From NCBI GenBank assembly GCA_037355855.1, contig CM074759.1:5952001-6016000 (forward strand): a DNA stretch of 64,000 nt, given 5' to 3'. Both the position numbers and the translations under genes were made by a program. The notes beneath the pieces are model-generated. The model made no database searches and was not told the DNA's origin. It saw only the letters and a program-made list of their open reading frames with translations. Positions 42,581 through 54,200 of the stretch are shown here, piece after piece. The stretch comes from Pseudo-nitzschia pungens (lineage: Eukaryota; Bacillariophyta; Bacillariophyceae; Bacillariales; Bacillariaceae). Positions within the stretch are counted from its first letter, which is position 1; every line of letters starts with the position of its first letter.

Positions 42581-43600
42581 AGGTGAAAGCACACTTAAGA
42601 TCCAAACCCTGAACAACAAGCAGGGAAATAAACAAACAAATCCCACATAGACACGATTAAAAGATTTCTGTGAAATAATCAAAGGCTTAGATCCCTGAGC
42701 CTGTTTGAGACCTGTGTCACAATCAAAGGCAATGGTTATAGAGCCAGAGGCAATAATACCAAATAGATCCACCAGAGTAGTACACTTGGTGAAAACCACA
42801 ATGATGCCACCAGTTTACCAGTCAGAGCTCAACAACGAAGTGCTTGGCACAACTGGCTTCTTGGTCAGTGGTCTCCTCTCTAGCATCACATCCAAGCTGA
42901 TTACTATTCCCAACTTGGCAGCAAGCGTTCTCCCAGACGACGGGCTACTGCTATCATCCATCAGTTCTTTCTCTGTTGCTGTGATATCTGGACAAATTGG
43001 AATAAACAACTCCATGATCCCCGGGGAACACTTGAGGCTGAACAACACTAATCTCTTGATGCTTCCATTTCCTCTGAATTGGTTATTGGTGCACCTGGTG
43101 ATCTTCCACACTCTCACTCCCTTCTACACACTCCCCTCCACGCCCTTCAAGGTAAACCCTCACTGCAAAGTGGCAATGGCATGCAACCATCCATCTTGCC
43201 AGGAAACAATTTGCAGCCCTGTTCAACCAGTGCATTCATACCAACAGAAGACTGCTCTGCTGGACGTGACTTAATTGATCCTAAGGCCCTTTGTGCATTT
43301 TGGGAAAGTTTAGTTGTTACATTTCGGAAAAGTGCTCTTTTCATGAGTGACTCTTTCTTCCTACTCCTCTGCCTCCTTAAATACGTATGTCATTATTATC
43401 GTTAGTATTATTACTACCCCTCTGCCTCCTGACATAGTTATTTTCAGCCTTCCTGTCCAATACACTACAGTTTCTTTGAAACTTGACTCTTTCATTTATG
43501 TTACATTAAAGACTACTTACATGCTGAGTTATTGAGATCCAGCAGCTTCGATGCTTAAAGTCACTTACGGAATAAATAATTTTGATGCTCACTCTGTCAT
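42581..43600. pseudogene. Old, decayed LINE copy in two opposite pieces
   Basis: On the minus strand, 42596-42799 shows a fragment of RNase H (FDCDTGLKQAQGSKPLIISQKSF) fused to 3'UTR sequence. On the plus strand, 42838-43270 reads as the C-terminal ORF2 domain with many changes, and a degraded 3'UTR follows to about 43600 (TTAAAGACTACTTACATGCTGAG recalls the first hairpin). Two opposite pieces again suggest a 5' inversion. It is clearly older than all other copies here. Confidence 0.7.
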
Positions 43601-45860
43601 TTAGGCGACAACCCTAACAAAGCTTTCAGTACAGCGCTATGACATAAGAAACAAAAGTTCGCGGTGTGGATTCAGCCCAGCTCACCCTTCGAAATACTCT
43701 TACATTCCGAAATCAAATACGCATAATAATTGCTCCTTCTGTATCAGTGGGGAAGTGAAAAACATGCATCTCATTTCATGTCATATATCCTCCGAAGTAA
43801 TTATGCAATGTCATTCCCTGCCAGGACTTCTTATACTATTGTTATTACTGCTGCCAATCTATCTATCCATGCATGAAACAAAGTTGAAACTCCAGTCAAC
43901 AAACATCAAGCAAAGACTATTGAACGTCGGGTACGATGTAAGAGAATCGAAGAAAATAATTCGGTATGATTTGTCGCTCGAGACAATATCGACTGCAGAT
44001 TTGAATCTGCAATTTCATGCAGTAAAGATTCGTACGAACTGTCGGTTATTGCGACGCTCAATAGTCTGAGACAAGCGACAACACGAGTTTTGATGTCCTG
44101 CAATGATTCCTTATGCCTGAATTGCCATGGAAACCAGGAGGTCAAGCACACATATAATTCGTAGTATTATGCACCGATAGAACTGATTCAGCTACTAATG
44201 CCGGTCAAGATGAATCCAACAATATTTAATGCGTCACTCATATTCACTGGATGACATCTCTAAGTGCCCAGTTGTCTCCATTTCGAATATCACATCACGC
44301 TCCAAACATCAAGATGCTTCCAAGTATGTTTTTCTGTTAACATCGACAATGTGAATTATTCAAAAATGCATATTTCAAGCGTGTAACTAAAATTGAATTG
44401 AACATTACATATACTTTCAATTAGCAGGAAAAAGAAACCATATTACGTGCAAAAAGAAGAGTTGAGATTTCTTTGTTTCAGGGAGCTGTAAAAGTTTTTG
44501 TGAAACCTCTGTTTCGTTGGCGGCCATTCAATTTACTTTGTTCAACAAATAAACTGTTACAATTTGCTCAATTACTGCTGTATTTTAAAATTAGTTTATT
44601 CTTTGGGACTCTAGTGCCCTAGACAATCTAAAAAATGAAGCAAAATAAACGTTTTATTTCTTTTATCCGTCAGCTGTTACTTCATGTATTCTGATTGTTT
44701 GCTGAATTTCCTGGTCATCACAATTCGTCATCTAATCAACACCAAAATTGGCTCCTGTGGTACACTGAATAATCAAATGCGGACGATCTCGCCGTTACGG
44801 TTTACAATTTTTCCGTATCCCATTTATTTTCTTGGCATTGAAATTAATATTTTATTCTAGTTCGTGAAGACGAAATCTGAGCTTGATCCAAATTGAGGCC
44901 ATATAAAGCAAATTGTCGACATATAAGTAGTGAGTCAATGCCTTAACTTGCTATTGGATTTCAAAAATGACCATTATTGGATTCATTCTGAGATTTTCTC
45001 TCGTGCAATTGTCACACCTAATCATCTCGCAAAAGAATCCGAGAAGAGCAAATGAATTTCTGCTATTTGTATCGCGAAACATATCGTTAGTTTACTTTCA
45101 TTTTCATAACTTCCTTATTGGACATCGTAACTCCAACTAAAAAGCATTGAGAACTTAGGTAGAGATCAGCGCTATTCGCCTGAATTTAACAAAGATTATG
45201 TATTCTTTACGTTGAAGCACTATTTCGGTCTTTGGTTCAACAATAGCTCTTTTGCAATTGCTTTCTCGTGGAAAGAATATTTCCATGGTTGCAGGGTCAG
45301 CATTCGAGCAAAGCTTATAGAAGCGCAATAAAGTTAGTGTTTGGATTTGAACGGAAAGACGAGTGGCGACCTGATGCGTGTGATTGTGTTCATTGGTCCC
45401 GCGAATTATACTGTCCTCTCCTTGACGTGAATCATTGACGCAAAGTAAGGTGAAACGCATTTAGTACTTTACTACATTATAAGGTTATTGAACGCATTTG
45501 CACGTGATAATACAATTTGAGCATGAATTTTGATTTGCAATGTTTCTTCGTAGAATTGCAAGTAGCGAGTTCCACTTGTAACTGTACAGTATTTTCGTGA
45601 ACGATTTCGCCATAAACCGAGACTGTAAAGAACTGTGAGATCGGTAAAGACGTCCAAATAGAGCTTAAGAGGTCGATGTCATTAAATGCGATCTGGTGTT
45701 TACTTTTGGGAGGTTGTCTATTTAGGTCTTTGTCATAACCACAAAGGAGAACAGTTTGTGGCGTAATCCACATTTTAGTACCAAAGGATCAAACCAATGG
45801 CAGACTCATCTCACAATAGCAATTCTTTCCACATTAGATATTGAAAAACCAAACTTTCCT
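43601..45860. other. Non-repetitive AT-rich stretch, no gene recognised
   Basis: About 2.26 kb with no similarity to the LINE, N or copia sequences in this window, and a visibly higher A+T content. Open frames of 60-104 codons exist on both strands (for example 43755-44069 plus, 45155-45460 and 45477-45773 minus). They lack recognisable motifs, and I do not call them genes. It may be original host intergenic DNA or a decayed element of another kind. It is the best place to anchor the locus outside the repeats. Confidence 0.65.
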
Positions 45861-45861
45861 C

Positions 45862-46137
45862 GTGATCCCAGGTCTTTGTTACGTCAGTTTGTTTCTACAG
45901 TTTGTTTCTAGTTTCTACACGATTTGCAGTGGTCTACTGGAGTTCCTAAATTCTGTAACTCCATAGCACCTCTGTGGGTTTCGAACGTGACTCTTCCAGT
46001 AGTGCTCCAGTCTTTTCTTTTGGTTCCCCTGGAGTTTTTCCTTGTCCAGACCAACGTTGGACCTGTTGTTGCTGCTGTACCCTGTTTCCCAGTATCCAAT
46101 CTATCACCTGGCATTTCTGCACTCAACTGGTGCTTCT
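45862..46137 (+). repeat. LINE-G 5'UTR, left part
   Basis: Matches the LINE-D 5'UTR (61220 down to about 60955) in plus orientation, including CTGGAGTTTTTCCTTGTCCAGACC and the start of the GGTGCTTC monomer block. It stops at ACTGGTGCTTCT, where the LINE-E tail begins. The sequence at 63729 continues the monomer block a few bases later, so LINE-G was probably one element split by LINE-E. Confidence 0.75.
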
Positions 46138-46438
46138 AATAATAATAATATACGTATTTAAATAACTTTAATCACCAAAGGTGAAACTAAATTACTCAGT
46201 CTGTAACCAGACTTTAACGTCGCCTCCATCATAGAGTCAGGACCCCAAGTGGCAGAACGACAAATTTTCAAACAAACCTTGAACATCAAGCAGGGAAAAA
46301 GACAAACAAGTCCCACAAAATAGGGACTTGAGAGAAAGTGAAATGGGAATGAAGATATTGGGATAAGATCCAGTATCAAAAGGGATGGGACAGGATAAGA
46401 AGCAGGAACAGAAGACAAAACCAAGGTACAAAGTGTAA
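46138..46438 (-). other. LINE-E 3'UTR and tail
   Basis: Family 3'UTR read on the minus strand, with both hairpins and a tail seen as AATAATAATAATATACGTATTT at the left in two short blocks. It directly follows LINE-G 5'UTR sequence. Confidence 0.88.
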
Positions 46439-46760
46439 TCAACCCTGAGGTCCAGTAAGCCAGGCTCTGAGAAGAGCAGCCTCTTGTTGGTATGGCTGCA
46501 CTGGTGGGACAGGCGCTGCATATTGCTTCCTTGCAAGGTGGATGGTTGCAAGCCACTGCCGCTTGGCAGTCAGGGTGTAACCTTGTAGGACGTGGAAAGG
46601 GGTTTGTAACAGGGAGTGTGACTGGGGAAGTGCACCAGCTGCACCAATTGCCAATTCTGAGGTGATGGAAGCATCAAGAGATTGGTGTTGTTCAGCATCA
46701 AGGGTACCCCCAGGACCATGGAGTCGTTCATTCCTATAAGTCCAAAGATCCCAGGAGGTA
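46439..46760 (-). pseudogene. LINE-E ORF2, last 105 residues
   Basis: Reads from the GTYRNERL region to the normal GPQG end and stop. It is separated from the rest of ORF2 by N3. Removing N3 and one target copy restores the frame alignment with other LINE copies, so N3 hit an otherwise open gene. Confidence 0.85.
46742..46760 (+). repeat. N3 target duplication, left copy
   Basis: CCAAAGATCCCAGGAGGTA, repeated exactly at 48662-48680. Uninterrupted LINE copies (for example 51590-51608) have it once. Confidence 0.95.
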
Positions 46761-47126
46761 CAATTTGCGCGAAGCGCATTTTGTCCGACGTTCCGATGTT
46801 CCAGTACTAAAAATACGTAGATTTCTACACAACTTTACCATGCGATATCTCGCTCCCTTATACACCCCCAATCACAACCCCAGGACCTACATGTATTAAC
46901 CAAGACCTGCGCTCTTCGTTTCTGCTATCGGTTCAGTTGCTGGATGCTTCGTTTGGTTGCTTTGGTTGCCAATTCACCACTCGGGGGCCGATCGAGCAGC
47001 AGCAGCAGCAGCAAACCGACACATAATTTTCTACAGCACTTCCAGTACAGATTCTACCGTACAGCAAAACCGACAACAACGTTGTATTTCTGCTTCGATC
47101 TGTTTCCCAGCTCCATTCCAAGGCCC

Positions 47127-47190
47127 TTAAGTATATCTTATACTTAATGTTCTACACTGTTTCCAAGCTGCTTAAGTGATTCTCACTTAA
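47127..47190 (+). other. Two perfect hairpins in the N3 5' region
   Basis: TTAAGTATA-TCT-TATACTTAA at 47127-47147 and TTAAGTGA-TTC-TCACTTAA at 47172-47190. Both are conserved in N2 and in the 5' fragment at 34874-35238, and resemble the stems of the 150-bp units. A role in the RNA is inferred from conservation; the function is unknown. Confidence 0.75.
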
Positions 47191-47277
47191 TGTTCTACAT
47201 TCTTCGAAGTTCCTTGCTGAGTCCTCTTAAGTCTTTTCAAGTCGAAGTTCACGAACAGCCCCTTCCACTGTAGGAAT

Positions 47278-47302
47278 CTTTTTTTTTTTAAAAAAAAAAG
47301 AA
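47278..47302 (+). repeat. Poly-T/poly-A palindrome in N3
   Basis: A T run directly followed by an A run of about ten, absent from N2 at the same place, where AATTTCTTGTAGAAATATTCC stands. It is either a local rearrangement or an assembly/consensus artefact. Confidence 0.7.
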
Positions 47303-47910
47303 ATTCTGTCATCTGTTTTCAAGTCCATTGCCCTGCTGGACCCTAAGTGTTTTCACTTATGGTCCTACTGTTTCTTGACCCAAGCCCCAAAGCCGCTAAG
47401 TACAGTTTGCTTAAGGCTCCACCACCTACATAACCCTCTCAGGTGTACTGTATAAATGTCATCTGTTTCCAAGTCTACTGCCCTGATGGACCCTAAGTGT
47501 TTTCGCTTATGGTCCTACTGTTTCCTTACCCAAGCCCCAAAGCCGCTAAGTACAGCTTGCTTAAGGCTCTCCTACCTACATATACCTCTCAGATGCACAC
47601 TTCAACTGTCATCTGTTTTCAAGTCTACTGCCCTGCTGGACCATAAGTGTTCTCACTTAAGGTCCTACTATTTCCTGACCCAAGCCCCAAAGCCGCTAAG
47701 TACAGCTTGCTTAAGGCTCTCCTACCTACATAACCCTCTCAGATGCACACTTCAACTGTCATCTGTTTTCAAGTCTACTGCCCTGATAGTCCATAATTGT
47801 TTTTGATTATGGACCTACTGTTTTTATGACCCAAGCCCCAAAGCTGCTAAGTACATGTTACTTAACGCACCACCACCTACATATACCCCTCCAGTTCACA
47901 GTACAGCAGA
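47303..47910 (+). repeat. 150-bp tandem array in N3
   Basis: ATCTGTTTTC or its variant starts at 47311, 47461, 47611 and 47761, exactly 150 bp apart, with a partial further unit at about 47912. Each unit has a hairpin: GGACCCTAAGTG-TTTT-CACTTATGGTCC type in the first three, GTCCATAAT...ATTATGGAC in the fourth. The change TAAGTG to TAATTG is matched by the opposite arm. Confidence 0.92.
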
Positions 47911-48661
47911 GACCTGTTTTCAAGCCTACAGCCCTGATGGTCCATAAGTGTTTTCACTTAAAGGCCCTGTTTCCAAGCTACTACAGGAGAGCAAGTTCAA
48001 GTTCGAACAGAAGGCCAGCTGTTACGAATTTGAATTTGGTAGTAGGCTCCACCGCCTCTACGTGTTTCCGGCTACTACTAAGTTCGAACAGGAGGACAGC
48101 TGTTCTGAATTTGGTAGTAGGCACTGTACTTTATGTACCATACAGTGGTAAGGAATGTGGTTCGGGATGTGTTTGGGGATGACTACTCGCATTACTGGTG
48201 ATGCTGCAATCCAGCATTCAGAGAGGAGTTTTGCTTTTGTACGCTGACCACTAGCATTACAGATACCATGTATCTAGTCAGGGTTTTGCTTGTGTCAGCT
48301 GACCACTAGCATTACGGATGCTGCACACCAGCATTGGAGGGACAGTTTTGCTTGTGTCTTTCCCTTTCACGTTCTTGTTACCCCGTTTCCTGTACGCTTT
48401 GCAACAGCAGTGTCTGTTGTGCTCTGGACTGGTTCGTTTTATTTTTTCCTGTTTCTTACCAAGGTTCGTTTGCAAAATAGCCGTCCTTACAACCTGGGGC
48501 CTATTCCCCATGGTTGAGGCGGCGCGTCGTTCTACAACTTGGGGCCTAACCTCTCTTCGATTGAGGCGACGATAAAGTCTGGTTACAGACTGAGTAGCTT
48601 TTAACCACCTTCGGTGGATTTTCCTACTTAAATAAGTATATTATTATTATTATTATTATTA

Positions 48662-50988
48662 CCAAAGATCCCAGGAGGTAAGAAAGAACTGATGGATGAT
48701 AGCTGTAGCCCAACGTTTGGGAGAGCGCTTGCTTCCAATGTGGGAGTAGTAGTCAGCCTGGATTTGGTACCAGCGAGGAGACCACCTACCAAGAAGCCAG
48801 TTGTGCCAACCAATAGTCCTCTGTGCCCTGACAGCAGAAGCAATTGCAAGTGAGTAGGATGATGGATAAATGCTCTGGCCCGTCCGAACTCTTGTGAGAA
48901 GATCCACAATGGCAGCCACCAATGAGGGATCAGTTTGTTCAACTTCAAGCCTCTTCTGCAGTGGTCCCTTGAAAACTGACACACTATGCTGGACTGCCCC
49001 AGTGTCCTTGCAGGAGAGCACATGAGAAACCTTCTCGTTGTCTGCATCACACAATGGGCACCTGGAGTGATCCTGATACTGGTAGTGGAGGAGTTGGTTG
49101 CCAACACCAATGCATCCAGAAGCGAATTTGACAAACCACCTTTGCATGCCAGGAGGTAGACGCTTAAAGGCAGACAGATGGGCACACCAATGGATGGAAC
49201 TCAAAACAGGTTGTGGAATGGGAATGTCATGGTGGGTCTGCCAATATTTAAGAAGAGGAGGACCAGAAATAGCAACATGCAAAGCATTCTGATCAAACCT
49301 TGAACACTTGCATCCATTTAGAGAAAAGGCCCAGGGCTCAAACACAAGTCTGGGATGGTGATGGGCAGAAGCTCTATGGACAGAGAGAAAGGCCTTGGCC
49401 ATGCTGTCAACCTGATGATTGCGAAGGGCCCACCAATCAAGAAAGATTCCAGCTTGATGGCCCTGAACCCATTGAAAGTTCACAGAAATTGGCAGGGCAG
49501 AAATCATGTTTCGGATGACATAAACATAATCAAAAGACTTTTGGGAAATAACCAATGGCCAAGATCCCTGAGCCTGTTTGAGAGCTGTGTCACCATCAAG
49601 GGCAATGTTGATAGAGCCAGAAGCAATATCATAAAGACTCACCAGAGCAGTGCAACAGGTGAGAACCCCAATGATACCTGCCAGTTCACTCCTATAGGAT
49701 GACTGATCCTCAGGGGGTCCACTGACAACATTACAGCCAGTGAGGAACAATGAAGCAGTCTTGGTGGAGGTATTGGGTGACAGAATGAAAGCAGAAGTTC
49801 CTCTGAGAAGGTCCGGATCAAATGAACCATCACAGACAGCACTGGCAGTACCACTCTGAATGGCATCAACAAGGTGCTGACAGCCAGCCTGTGGTAGGGA
49901 ATATTTGTGGAGAAGTACCCTTGGAGACTCACAGAGTGCATCAAAGGCATCTGCAGGGGAGTCTGGAAGAGAATCAAATGGATTGTACTCCAGAGGATCC
50001 ATGTCAGGAGGTTCAGAAACAAAGGCTGAGGACCCAACCACGCGTGCAACTTGTCCGCAAATAACAGGGCAGACAAGCACAACAGCACAGGCTGGTTTGT
50101 CAGAGATGGTTTCAGAAGTGATCCTGTATCTGCCTCTGCCTTGGGAGATGCTCACAATCCAGCCAGTAGAAGTTTTGAAGAATATTCTGTTGGTGGATAG
50201 AGACATAAACCAAGGCCAAAGAGAAGCTGTCTGGGGAGAGAGCCAATTCCCAAGGTGAAAAGAAGGAGCCAGTGCCCTGGCTGCAGGGGGTGGACAGGGG
50301 GGAAGAAAACAGGTCTGAAGTGCCTTAGTCCATAAGCGCTGTGCTGCTGGAGGCCAAGATGGAGGACATCTCGGCCAGTCAAGATGATCCCTCAAGTGAT
50401 TGGAGGAGGTCAGCTGGAAAGCCATGGGAGAGAGTCTTTTCCCATCTGGAGTACAAATGTCAGCAAGGGAGATAGCCTTGAGGGACATGCGCATGTGATT
50501 CAATAGGGACAAGTCAGCACCTCTGAAGCCAGCGTTGACAAAGGCTTGCATGAGATAGCAGTCATTGGAACGTAGCAGGGGAAGATCTGGGAAGTCTTCA
50601 AACAAGCTCACAGGGTGAACAGAGAAAAACTTCCACACATGTTTGTACCAGCAAGGAGTGAGGTAGGAAGCAAAAGGATGATATGGGGTGACACCAAGAT
50701 GGAGAGGAATGCCAAGTTCGAGCCGTAGAGACTCAGCAGTTAGCCTGAGAATCCGACCAGTTTGGGAGGACCTGACAGATTCCTGAAAGAGAGTGGCAAT
50801 ATGACTGAACTCTTGGAGGAGGTATGGATGAATGAAACCAAAGCCTTGATAGAGGGAAGGACCATAGAATACATGTCTGGGAAATGTCCGTGACATCCCT
50901 GCTTTATTCAGCACAGGAACAAGTGCTGGGTGAATGATCTTCGTCCAGGTGGCCTCATCAAGTTGCGTGACAGGCATGGGGTATTCAA
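48662..50988 (-). pseudogene. LINE-E ORF2, RT end to C-terminal domain
   Basis: Open frame of about 770 residues without stops, from VEYPMPVTQLDE to TSWDLW. It includes RNase H with CDGSFD, SYRSELAG, ALDGDTAL and VDSMAKAF, and the Cx2Cx8Hx3C finger. The right end stops at GTATTCAA against the LINE-D tail, and the left end is cut by N3. The lack of stops shows that both disruptions are recent. Confidence 0.88.
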
Positions 50989-51287
50989 TAATAATAATAT
51001 ACGTATTTAAATAACTTTAATCACCAAAGGTGAAACTAAATTACTCAGTCTGTAACCAGACTTTAACGTCGCCTCCATCATAGAGTCAGGACCCCAAGTG
51101 GCAGAACGACAAATTTTCAAACAAACCTTGAACATCAAGCAGGGAAAAGGACAAACAAGTCCCACAAAAGAGGGACTTGAGAGAAAGTGAAATGGGAATG
51201 AAGATATTGGGATAAGATCCAGTATCAAAAGGGATGGGACAGGATAAGAAGCAGGAACAGAAGACAAAACCAAGGTACAAAGTGTAA
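50989..51287 (-). other. LINE-D 3'UTR with terminal hairpins
   Basis: Contains AGTCTG-GTTA-CAGACT and TCACC-TTT-GGTGA on the minus strand, then ATTTAAATACGTATATTATTATT. It is nearly identical to the 3'UTRs of LINE-E and LINE-B. Confidence 0.88.
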
Positions 51288-54200
51288 TCAACCCTGAGGT
51301 CCAGTAAGCCAGGCTCTGAGAAGAGCAGCCTCTTGTTGGTATGGCTGCACTGGTGGGACAGGCGCTGCATATTGCTTCCTTGCAAGGTGGATGGTTGCAA
51401 GCCACTGCCGCTTGGCAGTCAGGGTGTAACCTTGTAGGACGTGGAAAGGGGTTTGTAACAGGGAGTGTGACTGGGGAAGTGCACCAGCTGCACCAATTGC
51501 CAATTCAGAGGTGATGGAAGCATCAAGAGATTGGTGTTGTTCAGCATCCAGGGTACCCCCAGGACCATGGAGTCGTTCATTTCTGTAGGTCCAAAGATCC
51601 CAGGAGGTAAGAAAGAACTGATGGATGATAGCTGTAGCCCAACGTTTGGGAGAGCGCTTGCTTCCAATGTGGGAGTAGTAGTCAGCCTGAATTTGATACC
51701 AGCGAGGAGACCACCTACCCAGAAGCCAGTTGTGCCAACCAATAGTCCTCTGTGCCCTAACAGCAGACGCAATTGCAAGTGAGTAGGATGATGGATAAAT
51801 GTTCTGGCCCTTCCGAACTCTGGTGAGAAGATCCACAATGGCAACAACCAATGATGGATCAGTTTGTTCAACTTCAAGCCTCTTCTGCAGTGGTCCCTTG
51901 AAAGCTGACACACTGTGCTGTACTGCCCCAGTGTCCTTGCAGGAGAGCACATGAGACACCTTCTCGTTGTCTGCATCACACAATGGGCACCTGGAGTGAT
52001 CCTGATACTGGTAGTGAAGTAGTTGGTTGCCAACACCAATGCATCCAGAAGCAAACTTGACAAACCACCTTTGCATGCCAGGAGGTAATCGCTTGAAGGC
52101 AGACAGATGAGCACACCAATGGATGGAACCCAAAACAGGTTGTGGAATGGGAATATCATGGTGGGTCTGCCAATATTTAAGAAGGGGAGGACCAGAAATG
52201 GCAACATGCAAAGCATTTTGATCAAACCTTGAGCACTTGCTTCCATTGAGAGAAAAAGCCCAGGGCTCAAACACAAGTCTGGGATAGTGATGGGCAGAAG
52301 CTCTATGGACAGAGAGAAATGCCTTTGCCATGCTGTCAACCTGATGATTGCGAAGGGCCCACCAATCAAGAAGGATTCCAGCTTGATGGCCCTGAACCCA
52401 CCGAAAGTGCACAGAGATTGGCAGGGCAGAAATCATGTTTCTGATGACATAAACATAATCAAAAGACTTCTGGGAAATAACCAATGGCCATGATCCCTCA
52501 GCCTGTTTGAGAGCTGTGTCACCATCCAGAGCAATAGTGATAGAGCCAGAAGCAATATCAAAAAGACTCACCAGAGCAGTGCAGCAGGTGAGAACCCCAA
52601 TGATTCCTGCCAGTTCACTCCTGTAGGAAGATTGATCCTCAGGGGATCCACTGACAAAATTACAGCCAGTGAGGAACAATGAGGCAGTCTTGGTGGAGGT
52701 ATTGGGGGACAAAATGAAAGCGGAAGTTCCTCTGAGAAAGTCCGGATCAAATGAACCATCACATACAGCACTGGCAGTACCACTCTGGATAGCATCAACA
52801 AGGGGCTGACAGCCAGCCTGTGGTAGGGAATATTTGTGGAGAAGTACTCTTGGAGACGCACAGAGTGCATCAAAGGCATCTACTGGGGAGTCTGGAAGAG
52901 AATCATATGGATTGTACTCCAGAGGATCCATGTCAGGAGGTTCGGAAACAAAGGCTGAGGACCCAACAACGCGTGCAACTTGTCCACAAATAACAGGGCA
53001 GACAAGCACATCAGCACAGGCTGGTTTGTCAGGAATGAGTTCAGAAGTGACCCTGTATCTGCCCCTGCCCTGGGAGGTGCTCACAATCCAGCCAGTAGAA
53101 GTTTTGAAGAATATTCTGTTGGTGGATGGAGACAAAAACCAAGGCCAGAGAGAAGCTGTCTGGGGAGAGAGCCAATGCCCAAGATGGAAAGAAGGAGCCA
53201 GTGCCCTGGCTGCAGGGGGTGGACAGGGGGGAAGAAAACAGGTCTGAAGTGCCTTAGTCCATAAGCGCTTTGCTGCTGGAGGCCAAGATGGAGGACATCT
53301 CGGCCAGTCAAGATGATCCCTCAAGTGATTGGAGGAGGTCAGCTGGAAAGCCATGGGAGAGAGTCTTTTTCCATCTGGAGTACAAATGTCAGCAAGGGAA
53401 ATAGCCTTGAGGGACTTGCGCATGTGATTCAAGAGGGACAAGTCAGCACCTCTGAAGCCAGCGTTGACAAAGGCTTGCATGAGATAACAGTCATTGGAAC
53501 GTAACAGAGGAAGATCTGGGAAGTCTTCAAACAAGCTCACAGGGTGAACAGAGAAAAACTTCCACACATGTTTGTACCAGCAAGGAGTGACGTAGGAAGC
53601 AAAAGGATGATATGGTGTGACACCAAGATGGAGAGGAATGCCAAGTTCGAGCCGTAGAGACTCAGCAGTTAGCCTGAGAATCCTACCAGTTTGTGAGGAC
53701 CTGACAGATTCCTGAAAGAGGGTGGCAATATGACTGAACTCTTGGAGGAGGTATGGATGGATGAAACCAAAGCCTTGATAGAGGGAAGGACCATAGAACA
53801 CATGTCTGGGAAATGTCCGTGACATCCCTGCTTTATTCAGCACAGGAACAAGAGCTGGGTGAATTATCTTAGTCCAAGTGGCCTCATCAAGTTGCGTGAC
53901 AGGCATGGGGTATTCAACAGACTTCATGAAAGAATACTTGAAGGTGTAGAGGGATGCCCTCTTCTCACACTTGGAAGCCTTGAGCTGAGAGCCAAAAGAC
54001 TGAGACTGTGACTTCATGTGAGCAATCTGTGCTTCCTCATTGCCATCCATGGAGATAAAAACCCCAAGAGTCTTGTCAGCATGGTCAACTTCAAAACGAT
54101 CCAGGGTAGCTCGATTGCCATTCTTGTCAGCAACTGAGAAGTCACCAGGCATGTCAGCAATGGAGCGATAATCCCAACTGGATCCATTCCATTTGAAATC

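Larger units (their letters stand above)
46761..48661 (+). mobile_element. N3, complete non-coding LINE-like retroelement
   Basis: It is 1.9 kb between 19-bp target duplications. It starts (A)CAATTTGCGCGAAGCGC, a stem-loop with a GAA loop, and ends CCACC-TTC-GGTGG and TTAAATAAGTATATTATT. Order: 5' region shared with LINE 5'UTRs (to about 47265), a T/A palindrome, the 150-bp array, a region with GTTCGAACAG repeats (48000-48120), CACTAGCATTAC repeats (48180-48320), then a 3' part homologous to the LINE 3'UTR. No long frame exists. N1 and N2 share it throughout. Confidence 0.9.

Noticed and set aside
43755..44069. Possible small gene in the non-repetitive island
   Set aside because: 104 codons with a hydrophobic stretch but no recognised motif, no homology in the window and an AT-rich context. 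It is compatible with chance.
45155..45773. Two adjacent minus-strand frames as a broken host gene
   Set aside because: They overlap different frames without a shared motif or a clear frameshift site. The evidence is too weak to call.
47303..47910. CRISPR-like array
   Set aside because: Whole 150-bp units repeat with no unique spacers, and the setting is a eukaryotic retroelement.
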